A stretch of 64,000 nucleotides of DNA, taken from the NCBI GenBank assembly GCA_020632885.1, contig JACKEQ010000003.1, forward strand, positions 372,001 to 436,000, in the 5' to 3' direction. Position 1 is the stretch's first letter. Every line of letters begins with the position of its first letter. Below are positions 1-7,877 of the stretch, piece by piece. Below the pieces are notes generated by a model. The model was given only the letters and a program-made list of their open reading frames with translations. It was not told the DNA's origin and searched no databases. The position numbers were made by a program, and so were the translations under genes. The DNA is from Alphaproteobacteria bacterium. GTDB lineage: Bacteria; Myxococcota_A; UBA796; GCA-2862545.

Positions 1-1275
1 CAACGCCATCCTCACGAAAACACGACGGGCTCGGACCTCCCGGCCCTCGTCACGCCCCTGCCGGGCCCCGCGTCGACCGCCCTCGTGGACGTGCTCGCCC
101 GCCACGAGTGCCCCGCCATCACCGCGCGAAGAGCCCGTCGTGCCGCGTCTCTCGGGGTCGCGGACACCGACCCGTTCGTGTGGGAGACGGCGGTGGGCGC
201 GAACCTCTGGGACGCCGATGGCAACCGGCTCGTGGACCTGACCGCCGGGTTCGGCGTGGCGACGGTCGGGCACCGCGATCCGGCCGTCGTGGCCGCCGCG
301 CACGCCCAGGTGGACCGGCTCCTGCACGCGATGGGCGACGCCTACCCGGACGTCACCCGCATCCGGCTGCTCGAGGCCCTCGCGGCCGCCTGTCCGGACG
401 GGCTCGATCACGCCATCCTCGGCCTGTCGGGGGCGGACGCCGTGGATGCCGTGGTGAAGACCGCCGTGCTCGCCACGGGGCGGGACGGCGTGCTCGTGTT
501 CGAGGGGTCCTACCACGGCCTCTCGCTGGGGACGGTCCCCCTGCAGGCCTACAAGGCGTCGTTCAGCGACCCCTTCCGGGGCATCACCCACCCTCACGTC
601 CACGTGCTGCCGTTCGGCTGCGACCCCGCCGACGTCGGGGCGCTCGTGCAACGGGAGGGCATCGGGCTCGTGCTGGTCGAGCCCATCCAGGGTCGTGGGG
701 GCATCCGGGTGCCGGAGGACGGCTGGCTCCGCCGCGTCCACCGCGAGGCGCGGGCCCACGGGGCGCTCGTGGCCCACGACGAGATCCAGTGCGGGCTCGG
801 CCGGACAGGGGCGGTGTGGGCCGGCGACGTCACGCCGGACCTCCTGGCCGTCGGGAAGGCGCTCGGCGGTGGGTTCCCCCTCTCGGCCGCCGTGGGGACG
901 TCCGCGGCCATGGGCGCCTGGGGCGCGTCGAAGGGCGAGGCCATCCACACCCAGACGTTCCTCGGGCACCCGGTCGGCTGTGCGGCCGCCCTGGCGGTGC
1001 TCGGGCAGCTCGACACGATGACGGCGCGCTGCGCGGAGCGCGGGGCCCGGCTGGCGGGTCGTCTCGCGGCGGAGGGGCTCACCGTGCAGGGGCGCGGGCT
1101 CATGCTCGGCGTCGTGCTGCCCGACGCCTACGGGGTCCACCGTCGCCTCCTGGCCCGGGGCTATCTGGCGCTCCCCGCCGGCATGCAGGGCGAGGTGCTG
1201 GCGCTCACGCCCCCGAGCGTGCTCTCGGACGCCCAGATCGACGGGTTCGTCGAGGCCCTCGTGGAGGTCGCGTGA
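1..1275 (+). CDS. Class III PLP-dependent aminotransferase (5' end outside window)
   Basis: A fold-type I, class III aminotransferase: it would move an amino group between an amine or omega-amino acid and a keto or aldehyde partner using pyridoxal phosphate. The frame is open from base 1, and the residues read from bases 61 to 108 (PGPASTALVDVLARHE) resemble the usual N-terminus of this family, so the GTG at 85 is too late and the true start lies upstream of the window. Landmarks are VEPIQGRGG, the cofactor aspartate in HDEIQ (bases near 780) and the Schiff-base lysine in VGKALGGGFP (near 855). The stop overlaps the next start as GTGA, so the LuxE-like gene is probably translationally coupled. 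The two LuxE/LuxC-like partners suggest an aldehyde as amino acceptor; that is inference, and the substrate cannot be read from the sequence. Confidence 0.9.
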   Translation, partial: QRHPHENTTGSDLPALVTPLPGPASTALVDVLARHECPAITARRARRAASLGVADTDPFVWETAVGANLWDADGNRLVDLTAGFGVATVGHRDPAVVAAAHAQVDRLLHAMGDAYPDVTRIRLLEALAAACPDGLDHAILGLSGADAVDAVVKTAVLATGRDGVLVFEGSYHGLSLGTVPLQAYKASFSDPFRGITHPHVHVLPFGCDPADVGALVQREGIGLVLVEPIQGRGGIRVPEDGWLRRVHREARAHGALVAHDEIQCGLGRTGAVWAGDVTPDLLAVGKALGGGFPLSAAVGTSAAMGAWGASKGEAIHTQTFLGHPVGCAAALAVLGQLDTMTARCAERGARLAGRLAAEGLTVQGRGLMLGVVLPDAYGVHRRLLARGYLALPAGMQGEVLALTPPSVLSDAQIDGFVEALVEVA

Positions 1276-2219
1276 GGGACGGGCTCGCCCGCCGGATCCT
1301 CGAGGCCCTCGATGCGCCGGGGGTCGACTGGACGGAGCTCGCCCTCGACGTGCACCGCTGGCAGCACGCGCACGACCCCGTGGTGCGGGCCCTCTCGCCG
1401 GCGCCCGCCACGACCCTCGACGCCATCCCTGCCGTCCCCGTCGGGCTCTTCCGCGACCTCGACGTCGGCACCGTCGACCCCGCCGGGCCTCACGTGGCCT
1501 TCCACACCTCCGGCACGACCACCGGTCGTCCCGGCGTCCACCGCATGCGCGACACGGTCCTCTACGACGCTGGCTGCATGCGGCACGCGCGGCCCTGGCT
1601 GCCCCGGACGTCCCGAACGGTCGCGCTGCTGGCGGACAGCCCCGTCTCCTCCCTCGCCCACATGGTGCGCGGCTTCGCGCCCGTCACGGGGCCGGTGACC
1701 TGGCTCGTCGACACCGACGGCCTGCACCTCGAGGGTCTCGAGCGCGTCGGGGAGCCCACCTTCCTCTGCACCACCGCCTTCGCCCTCGATGCGTGGCTCG
1801 CCACCGATCCTCCCGCCCTGCCCGACGGCAGCGCCATCCTCGTCACGGGCGGCTTCAAGGGCCGTCGCACGCACCTGGACGCGGGCTCTGTCGTGGATGC
1901 CGCGGTCCTCCGCGCCCCGGTCGTCCAGGAGTACGGCATGACCGAGCTCTCCTCGCAGCTCTGGTCCCGTCCGGGCGAGCCCTTCGAGCCTCCGCACTGG
2001 CTGCGCGTCACGGCCGTGGACCCCGCGTCGGGAGTGCCCCTCGGGCCCGGAGAGGTCGGCCAGCTGCGGTTCCTCGACCTCTGCAACCTCGACGGGACCC
2101 TCGCCATCGAGACCCTGGACCAGGGGGTCGTGCACCCGGACGGACGGGTCACGCTGCACGGCCGCCTGCCCGACGCGCCCGCCCGCGGGTGCTCGCTGGC
2201 CGTGGAGGACCTCCTGTGA
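1272..2219 (+). CDS. LuxE-like acyl-protein synthetase
   Basis: A homologue of LuxE, the adenylate-forming acyl-protein synthetase that activates a carboxylic acid and passes the acyl group to LuxC in fatty-acid reductase complexes. At 315 residues it is a little shorter than LuxE of luminous bacteria. The nucleotide-binding stretch HTSGTTTGRPG lies near residue 77 and the conserved EYGMTELSSQ near residue 220. The chosen start is GTG at 1272, inside the GTGA overlap with the aminotransferase stop; the gene ends in another GTGA overlap with the LuxC-like gene. This tight coupling argues for fixed stoichiometry. No luciferase genes (luxA/luxB) are present, so a light-producing role is unlikely. 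The family call is firm; the acid used is unknown. Confidence 0.85.
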   Translation: MRDGLARRILEALDAPGVDWTELALDVHRWQHAHDPVVRALSPAPATTLDAIPAVPVGLFRDLDVGTVDPAGPHVAFHTSGTTTGRPGVHRMRDTVLYDAGCMRHARPWLPRTSRTVALLADSPVSSLAHMVRGFAPVTGPVTWLVDTDGLHLEGLERVGEPTFLCTTAFALDAWLATDPPALPDGSAILVTGGFKGRRTHLDAGSVVDAAVLRAPVVQEYGMTELSSQLWSRPGEPFEPPHWLRVTAVDPASGVPLGPGEVGQLRFLDLCNLDGTLAIETLDQGVVHPDGRVTLHGRLPDAPARGCSLAVEDLL

Positions 2220-3148
2220 GCCGCTGGCCGGACGTGGAGGCCTGGCTGGCGGGGCTGGACGCCCACCTCCCGCTCGTGCCGGACCTCTCGCCGGAGGGCG
2301 CCCGGATGGCCCTCGACCTCGCCAGGATGGCCCTCCGCGAGGTGCCGGAGCACCTGGACCGCCCAGCACCCGCCCACACGGTGTTCGTCGCGTCCTCCAC
2401 GGTGTTCACGGTGGCCCTCGAGTGGTGCGCCGTCCTGCTCGCCCGTGGAGGTCGCGTGACCCTCAAGGTCCCGCGGGGCCTGGAGCCCTGGTACGCCGCC
2501 ATCACCCGCGACACCGGCCTGCCGCTCGAGGCCACGACGGACCGCCGTGTGCTCGCGACCGCCGATCGGGTCGTGCTGATGGGCTCGGACGCCACCGTGG
2601 AGGCCGTGCGGGCCGCCCTCCCCGACCCCTCGAGGCTCCTCGCCTTCGGGAGCCGTCACAGCCTGGCGTGGTGGACCGACCCCACCCACGCGGTGGACCT
2701 CGCGCTGGACCGCGTGCTCTACGACGGCCGGGGCTGCATGGCGCCGACCGGCATCTTCTCGCCCATCCCCGACGCTGCGGAGCGCCTGGCGGAGGCTCTG
2801 GAGCGTGCACGCGCGGTGGTCCCGCTCGGCACGGTGCACCCGTCAGAGCACGCCTGGATCCGCGAGCGGACCGCGCTGGCGCGGGTGGTGGGTCGCGTCG
2901 TGAGCGACCGGGTCGTCGAGCTACCCGCGAGGCTCTGGGTCCCGCGGTCGGCGCCGGGCCTGGCGGTGGTCCACCCGGTGGCCACATTCGCGGACGTCCC
3001 GATCGACCCGGCGCGCACGAGCGTGCTCGGCACGGACGGCGACGTCGCCGAGGGTGTGCGGTGCGTGGAGCTCGGCCGGATGCAGCGCCCGGAGCTCGAC
3101 CGTCTCCACGATGGCGTGCCCTGGCTCACCGCCCTGGAAGTGTGGTAG
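2216..3148 (+). CDS. LuxC-like acyl reductase (aldehyde-forming)
   Basis: A homologue of LuxC, the NADPH-dependent reductase that accepts an acyl group on a cysteine and reduces it to an aldehyde. It has 310 residues, shorter than the roughly 480 of Vibrio LuxC, and the missing part appears to be N-terminal. Visible family features are RVTLKVPRG, VVLMGSDATV, FGSRHSLAWW and a cysteine in DGRGCMAPTG near residue 174 that is placed like the acyl-accepting cysteine. The GTG start at 2216 overlaps the LuxE-like stop. With the LuxE partner and the upstream aminotransferase it could complete acid to aldehyde to amine conversion; that pathway is inference. A 28-base gap separates it from the following lipoprotein gene. 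Confidence 0.82.
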   Translation: MSRWPDVEAWLAGLDAHLPLVPDLSPEGARMALDLARMALREVPEHLDRPAPAHTVFVASSTVFTVALEWCAVLLARGGRVTLKVPRGLEPWYAAITRDTGLPLEATTDRRVLATADRVVLMGSDATVEAVRAALPDPSRLLAFGSRHSLAWWTDPTHAVDLALDRVLYDGRGCMAPTGIFSPIPDAAERLAEALERARAVVPLGTVHPSEHAWIRERTALARVVGRVVSDRVVELPARLWVPRSAPGLAVVHPVATFADVPIDPARTSVLGTDGDVAEGVRCVELGRMQRPELDRLHDGVPWLTALEVW

Positions 3149-3176
3149 ATTCCGCCGTCCGACAGGGAGACCCACC

Positions 3177-3641
3177 ATGATGACCAAGACCCCCCTCCTC
3201 CTCCTCCTCCTCGCCGCCTGCGGCCCCAACCTCGAGGGCTCGTGGTCGGGCACCATCGAGTGCGAGAACACGGACGTCCCGAGCACCCTGACCGTGGAGC
3301 CGGGCAGCAAGGGCGTCTACCCCGCCACGATGGACTGGGACGTCGACCAGCAGGTGGAAGGCAAGGGGCTGACCATCGACATCGAGTTCGACCTGCACTT
3401 CGACCTCGAGATCACCGCGGACGGAAAGGGCGAGCAGACCCTCCAGATCCGTTCGCTCGGCACGGAGATGGAGTGCACCGTCTACGTGGACGGAGAGCTC
3501 TTCACCGACTCGTGCGACGAGGCGGGCATCGATCCCACCGAGCTCGAGGACGAGGCGGGCGACTTCGGCGAGGTGACCTGGGACGGCGCAGACACCATCA
3601 CCGTCGCAGACGCCGACTGCTCGGGCACCCTCACCCGCTGA
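3177..3641 (+). CDS. Small lipoprotein of unknown function
   Basis: A predicted lipoprotein of 154 residues. The N-terminus MMTKTPLLLLLLAAC has one lysine, a run of six leucines encoded by a ctc repeat, and a lipobox LAAC with the lipidated cysteine at residue 15. The mature part is acidic and beta-rich (GSWSGTIEC, EGKGLTIDIEFDLHFDLEI) and contains several further cysteines that could pair. I recognise no family. The ATG at 3177 was chosen because it gives the signal peptide and is preceded by AGGGAGA. Its stop lies only four bases from the stop of the converging sigma factor gene. A TAGATT hexamer near 3148 may belong to its promoter. Confidence 0.75.
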   Translation: MMTKTPLLLLLLAACGPNLEGSWSGTIECENTDVPSTLTVEPGSKGVYPATMDWDVDQQVEGKGLTIDIEFDLHFDLEITADGKGEQTLQIRSLGTEMECTVYVDGELFTDSCDEAGIDPTELEDEAGDFGEVTWDGADTITVADADCSGTLTR

Positions 3642-3645
3642 GCCG

Positions 3646-4635
3646 TCAGCCCGCCTCGCGGATGTCCGCGAGAGTGCGCAGACGATGGAGCGCCTCCCGC
3701 TCGATCTGGCGGACGCGCTCCCGGGAGAGCGCCATCTCGTGACCCACGCGCGAGAGGGTGCGGTACTCGCCGTCCTCCAGCCCGTAGCGCCGCATGAGCA
3801 CCATCTGCTGGCGCTCCGAGAGCACCGAGGCGAACGCGCTGCGGATGCGCTGGAGCTCCTGGGCGAGGATGGCGTGGAGGTTGGGGTCCTCGGCGTCCTC
3901 GTCGTGCAGGAAGCGCTCCAGGGACCGGGGCCGCGGGCCCTCGTCCACCGGCGACTCGAGGGACACGGTCTGCCCCTGCTGCATCAACAGCTCGGCGCGC
4001 CGGGTGTCGATGCCGACCTCCTCGGCGAGGTCCGACAGCGTGTAGGGCACGCCCTCCGCCTCGTAGCGCTTCATGGCCTTGCGGAGGTTGCGGGTCTGCT
4101 CGACCGCGCAGCCCGGCAGCCGCACGGGCCGCCCGGTGTGGTCGATCGCGCGGGTCATCTGCGCGCGCACCCACCAGCGCGCGTACGTGGAGAAGCGGAT
4201 GTCGCGGTCGGGGTCGAACCGCTTGGCGGCCCGCAGGAGCCCGATGTAGCCCTCCTGGACGAGGTCCTCCTCGTTCATGAACGGCCCCGCGAGCTTGCGC
4301 GCTTCGCCGTGGGCGATGCGACGGCCGCTCATCGCGAGACGCCAGCGCAGGGACTCCGCCTGGTCCCAGGCGCCCTTCGCGCGACGCGCGGCAGCGCGGA
4401 TCTCGGGCCGATCGCGGCTCGCCTCCCACACGGCAGCGACGGCGGCCTCCAGCCTGTCCACCGAGCCCGCGCGGGTCTTCTCGGCGCGGTTGGGCTTGTC
4501 GTCGAGGATGTTCGCCGCGACGTCGAGCCCGTCGATCGCCTCCCGGGCCTCGGCCTCGGCCTGGTGGATCAGGCGCGCGAGCTCCTTCTCCTCCTCGGCC
4601 GTGAGACGCACGGTGCGGCGCTTGGACTCCCTCAT
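3646..4635 (-). CDS. RNA polymerase sigma factor, sigma-70 family (RpoD-like group 2/3)
   Basis: A sigma-70 family factor of 329 residues that directs RNA polymerase to promoters. Region 2 is clear (EEDLVQEGYIGLLRAAKRF, then RFSTYARWWVRAQMTRAI), followed by region 3 (YTLSDLAEEVGIDTRRAELL) and region 4 with its helix-turn-helix (LSERQQMVLMRRYGLEDGE and SRERVRQIEREALHRLR). The length and the lack of a long region 1.1 fit an alternative or accessory factor of the RpoS/RpoH/HrdB size rather than a full housekeeping RpoD. The first 110 residues are charged and not typical of any subgroup I know. The ATG at 4635 has GGAGG six bases upstream, and a TACGCT -10-like element lies near 4664-4669. No anti-sigma factor is adjacent. 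Confidence 0.93.
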   Translation of the reverse strand: MRESKRRTVRLTAEEEKELARLIHQAEAEAREAIDGLDVAANILDDKPNRAEKTRAGSVDRLEAAVAAVWEASRDRPEIRAAARRAKGAWDQAESLRWRLAMSGRRIAHGEARKLAGPFMNEEDLVQEGYIGLLRAAKRFDPDRDIRFSTYARWWVRAQMTRAIDHTGRPVRLPGCAVEQTRNLRKAMKRYEAEGVPYTLSDLAEEVGIDTRRAELLMQQGQTVSLESPVDEGPRPRSLERFLHDEDAEDPNLHAILAQELQRIRSAFASVLSERQQMVLMRRYGLEDGEYRTLSRVGHEMALSRERVRQIEREALHRLRTLADIREAG

Positions 4636-4682
4636 CTCGCCTCCGGAGATCCCCGTCGGCACAAGCGTACCAGACGCGGGAC

Positions 4683-5648
4683 CTACCGGAGACCCACAGC
4701 GCGCCGGACCACGTCCATACGGGCGTCCGCGGTGGCCCGCGCGCGCTCCCCACCGGCGGCGAGGAGGGCGTCGAGCTCCTCCGGATGGGCGATCCAGTGC
4801 TCGTAGATCGGCCGCTTGTCCGCCAACAGCGCGTCGATGACCTCGAACAGCTCCTGCTTGGCGTGCCCGTATCCGAGGCCGCCCGCACGGTAGCGGGCCG
4901 CGAGATCCTCGCGCTGCTCCGGCGTGGCGAAGAGCTTGTAGAGGTTGAACACGTTGTCGGTGTCCGGGTCCTTCGCGTCGTCCACGCCGAGGCTGTCGGT
5001 CACGATCTTCATGCAGGTCTTCCGGAGCTGCTTGGACGTGGACCAGATCGGGATGGCGTTGCCGTAGGACTTGCTCATCTTCCGGCCGTCCAGACCCGGG
5101 ACCACGCCCACCTCGGCCTGGATGGAGACCTCGGGCACCACGAGCGTCCCGGCGCCGTAGTGGTGGTTGATGCTGACGGCGATGTCGCGGGCGATCTCGA
5201 CGTGCTGCTTCTGGTCCTTCCCGACGGGCACGATGGCGCTGTCGTAGAGCAGGATGTCCGCCGCCATGAGCACCGGGTAGAACATCGTGCCGGCCGTGAT
5301 GTCGTGGCCGCCGTCGCGCGCGGCCTTCACGGCGTGACCGCGGTCGATGACGCCCGCACCCATCTGGCACGCGAGGATCCACGCGAGCTCGCAGACGACC
5401 GGCACATCGGACTGCCGGAAGAGGACGTTCTTCTCGATGTCGAGCCCGAACGCCAGGAAGGTGGCCGCCACCTCGCGGCTCGCCCGACGCACGCCGTCCG
5501 GGTCACGGGCGGTGGTGAGCGCGTGGTAGTCGGCGATGAAGTAGTACGCGGTGTACTTCTCCTGCAGCGCCAGCGCCGGGAGCACGCTCCCGAGCAGGTT
5601 GCCCATGTGGATGTCGCCGGTGGGCTTGATTCCCGTGAGGGAACGCAT
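4683..5648 (-). CDS. trpS: Tryptophanyl-tRNA synthetase
   Basis: Class I aminoacyl-tRNA synthetase that charges tRNA-Trp in the cytoplasm. The 321-residue length is normal for bacterial TrpS. The HIGH-type signature is PTGDIHMGN at residues about 9-17 and the KMSKS loop is intact in DGRKMSKSYGN. Other family features include DQKQHVEIARDIA and AADILLYDSAIVPVGKDQ. The ATG at 5648 was chosen because the protein then begins MRSLTGIKPTGDIH, and AGGAG sits nine bases upstream; the open frame continues further upstream but without family similarity. It is 47 bases downstream of the sigma factor start on the same strand. It is divergent from the lipase-like gene, with promoter signals for both sharing 5649-5695. 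Confidence 0.97.
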   Translation of the reverse strand: MRSLTGIKPTGDIHMGNLLGSVLPALALQEKYTAYYFIADYHALTTARDPDGVRRASREVAATFLAFGLDIEKNVLFRQSDVPVVCELAWILACQMGAGVIDRGHAVKAARDGGHDITAGTMFYPVLMAADILLYDSAIVPVGKDQKQHVEIARDIAVSINHHYGAGTLVVPEVSIQAEVGVVPGLDGRKMSKSYGNAIPIWSTSKQLRKTCMKIVTDSLGVDDAKDPDTDNVFNLYKLFATPEQREDLAARYRAGGLGYGHAKQELFEVIDALLADKRPIYEHWIAHPEELDALLAAGGERARATADARMDVVRRAVGLR

Positions 5649-5695
5649 TGGCCTATGCTCCTGTGCAGACGAGCCCCCGTAACCGAGGTGACCCC

Positions 5696-6394
5696 GTGCA
5701 TGCCCGAACCCCGACCGAGGTCCTCCGGATGGCGGGCGTGGTGTCCAGGGAGTCGGTCGCCACGCTCCGTTCCGCGCTCTGGCCGCTCGCACGCCTGCAT
5801 CCCATGGCCACGCCGGGCACCTCGGAGCTCAGGCCGGTGCTCATGGTCCATGGCTTCCTCGGCCACCCCGAGGTCTTCCGCCCTCTGCGGCGCCGGCTGT
5901 ACCTCGAGGGCTGGAGGCACGTGGAGGCGGTCGGCTACCCCAGCTCACGCCTGCGGCTCGCGGAGATCGTCCAGCGCATCGACGCCGCCGCGCGGCCTCT
6001 GGTGGAGGCCCACGGTCCCATCGACGTCGTCGGGCACAGCCTGGGTGCCGTGTCCACCCGCGCCTGGCTGCGGGAGTTCGGCGGCGCGGACAAGGTGAGG
6101 CGGTTCGTGAGCCTCGGCGGTCCCCACGCGGGCACCCTGCTCCATCGGCTGGCGCCCGAGACCCTGGGGCCCGTGCTGGACCCCGCGGGCTACTGGGTCG
6201 AGCTGCTCGCGGAGGGTCCCGAGCCCGTGGACACCGTGGTGATCCGCGCACGGTACGACCAGCAGGTCTTCCCGCCCGAGCGCGCGCGGCTGCCGGGGGT
6301 ACGCGAGGTGGTGCTCGAAGGGCACGGCCACAACGGGCTCCTCTGGTCCACGGCCGCCCACGACGCCGTGGTGGAGGCCCTCAGGGCTCCGTGA
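5696..6394 (+). CDS. Alpha/beta-fold hydrolase, lipase/esterase-like
   Basis: A 232-residue alpha/beta hydrolase resembling bacterial triacylglycerol lipases and esterases. It has the oxyanion-hole segment LMVHGFLGHPEVF, the nucleophile elbow VVGHSLGAVS (serine in GHSLG), a possible catalytic aspartate in IRARYDQQVFP and a C-terminal histidine in EGHGHNGLL, so the triad looks complete. GTG at 5696 is preferred because GAGGTGA lies just upstream; an ATG at 5729 is an alternative. No signal peptide is visible, so the product is probably cytoplasmic or membrane-associated. A TATGCT hexamer at 5654-5659 may be its -10 element. The last 14 bases overlap the converging gene on the other strand. Substrate unknown. 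Confidence 0.83.
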   Translation: MHARTPTEVLRMAGVVSRESVATLRSALWPLARLHPMATPGTSELRPVLMVHGFLGHPEVFRPLRRRLYLEGWRHVEAVGYPSSRLRLAEIVQRIDAAARPLVEAHGPIDVVGHSLGAVSTRAWLREFGGADKVRRFVSLGGPHAGTLLHRLAPETLGPVLDPAGYWVELLAEGPEPVDTVVIRARYDQQVFPPERARLPGVREVVLEGHGHNGLLWSTAAHDAVVEALRAP

Positions 6395-6842
6395 GCCAGC
6401 GGGGCTCGCCGCACCCCTCCACCACCGCCTTCAAGGGCTCGTCGAGGGGCTGGAGCCAGTGCTCCGACCCACAGACGGCCTCCGCCACGCCCCGGGATCC
6501 CCCCGGATGGCGGAGCAACAGGAAGACGACGTGTGGCGTGATGCGCGAGAACCCCTCTGCGAACGCCTGCTTCTTCCACGTCCGCTGGAGCTCGCCCACC
6601 GTCTTCCGGAGCTCCTCGCGCACGGCCGCCTCCTCCGGGGTGCTCGCCCGCCCGCTCTGCAGGTGACCCAACCAGGCCGAGACGTGGCCGGACCACCGCT
6701 CGTCGCCCGGTGTGAGCAGCGAGCTCCGAACCCTCAGGTAGTACGTGAGGGTCTTGGAGGCCGCGGGGTCCGAGCAGCACGGGAGCTCGAGAGGCTCGGC
6801 GTGGGCGGGTCCCGCGAGCAGCGCGAGCAGGGCGGGGATCAC
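6381..6842 (-). CDS. Small exported protein of unknown function
   Basis: A 153-residue protein with a short export signal (MIPALLALLAGPAHA, cleavage after AHA) and a soluble, mostly helical mature part. The mature N-terminus carries ELPCCSD and there is a later pair of cysteines (AVCGSEHW, VEGCGEP), so disulfides are possible. The GTG at 6842 is the most upstream usable start in the frame, so the signal sequence really is short and has no Lys or Arg. The layout (YYLRVRSSLL, then a helical repeat) faintly recalls DUF3347-type exported proteins, but I cannot support that call. Its 3' end overlaps the converging hydrolase gene by 14 bases. Confidence 0.6.
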   Translation of the reverse strand: MIPALLALLAGPAHAEPLELPCCSDPAASKTLTYYLRVRSSLLTPGDERWSGHVSAWLGHLQSGRASTPEEAAVREELRKTVGELQRTWKKQAFAEGFSRITPHVVFLLLRHPGGSRGVAEAVCGSEHWLQPLDEPLKAVVEGCGEPRWLTEP

Positions 6843-6917
6843 GGTTCGCTCAGATCCTGTGCAGACGCTTGGCGGGGGGACGCAGACAGCCTATCAGGAA
6901 GCACGGAGGGCGACGGC

Positions 6918-7874
6918 ATGCCCGAACACGACGGCCTCCTCTCACTCCACGAGCTGGTGGGAGAGGACGTGCTCCCCTCGGGTGCGTTCGAGGGCCTTCA
7001 CGACGACCCCCCCGACGATCCCTTCCTGCCCTTCGAGCGCGGCCCGGAGCTGCCGCGGATCCGCCCGATCCTCGTGGTGCTCGCGGCGCGCGCGAGCGGT
7101 CAGGACTCCGACGCCGACCTGCAGCGCGCGGCCGAGCTGCTCCACAAGGCGCTCGCGGTGCACGACGTCGCGCTGGGTCGCGAGGGCGGTCGGCGCCGGC
7201 GGGTCGCGCGGCGCGTCCTCAAGCGCGGTGTCACCTGGTTGGGCGGCAACCACCTCACCCTCCGCGCGATCGAGCTGGCCCAGGCGGCCCGGCCGGACGT
7301 GCTGGGCGACCTCCTCTCCACGGTGCGCGAGTTCGCCGACGGCCACGAGCTGATGGCCGAGCTCCAGGAGGGCCGTCCGCCCACCCGCGAAGACTGGATG
7401 GAGCACGCCGACAGGCACACGGGCGCCCTGTTCGCGTTCTGCTGCAAGGTGGGCGCCAAGACCAGCGCGAACCCCAGGATCTCGGAGGACCTGGCGCGCT
7501 ACGGCCGCCACCTCGGGCGCCTCTGGCACATCGCGGAGGACGTCGCGGTGCTCCAGCAGGTCGAGCTCCAGCAGGCGCTGGTGGCCCGGGCGCTGGCGGG
7601 GCGGCCGATGCTGCCCGTCGCCTGCGCGATCGAGCGCACCCCGTCGGTCGGGCGCCTCTGGACGCAGCTCGTGTCGCACCCCTCTGACGGGGCTGCCTCC
7701 TGGCTGGCGGGGCTCGTGGCGGAGTCCGGCGGGCTCACGGCCGCCCGCGAGCGCATGCTCCAGGAGAGCTGGAACGCGCGTCAGGCGCTCCACAGCGTGC
7801 CCGAGAGCCACTACCGCACGGCCCTCGAGCGGCTCGTCGGCTCGGTGGCCGTCGCGTCCATCCGCACGCGCTGA
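6918..7874 (+). CDS. Polyprenyl synthetase-like protein lacking both catalytic aspartate motifs
   Basis: A 318-residue all-helical protein that aligns by eye with trans-isoprenyl diphosphate synthases. Family landmarks are kept: AELLHKALAVHD, TWLGGNHLTLRAIELA (normally GDYLLARA) and HTGALFAFCCKVGA (normally KTAALFxxAxxLGA). The residues that bind Mg-diphosphate are not kept. The first DDxxD is replaced by DVALG near residue 81, the second DDxxD by EDVAV near residue 206, and the KT lysine by HT. It is therefore probably a non-catalytic subunit or a repurposed protein. The ATG at 6918 has GGAGGG ten bases upstream. It is convergent with the DnaJ gene. No second prenyl synthase is present in the window to serve as an active partner. 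Confidence 0.72.
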   Translation: MPEHDGLLSLHELVGEDVLPSGAFEGLHDDPPDDPFLPFERGPELPRIRPILVVLAARASGQDSDADLQRAAELLHKALAVHDVALGREGGRRRRVARRVLKRGVTWLGGNHLTLRAIELAQAARPDVLGDLLSTVREFADGHELMAELQEGRPPTREDWMEHADRHTGALFAFCCKVGAKTSANPRISEDLARYGRHLGRLWHIAEDVAVLQQVELQQALVARALAGRPMLPVACAIERTPSVGRLWTQLVSHPSDGAASWLAGLVAESGGLTAARERMLQESWNARQALHSVPESHYRTALERLVGSVAVASIRTR

Positions 7875-7877
7875 CCC

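Noticed and set aside
85..1275. Start of the aminotransferase at the GTG at base 85
   Set aside because: In-frame residues before it match the family's N-terminus and the frame is open to base 1, so the true start is outside the window.
1272..3148. Bioluminescence operon
   Set aside because: Only LuxE- and LuxC-like genes are present; luxA, luxB and luxD are absent and an aminotransferase is linked instead.
3890..4888. A plus-strand gene opposite the sigma factor
   Set aside because: The plus-strand translation is low-complexity and lacks family features, whereas the minus strand has complete sigma regions 2-4.
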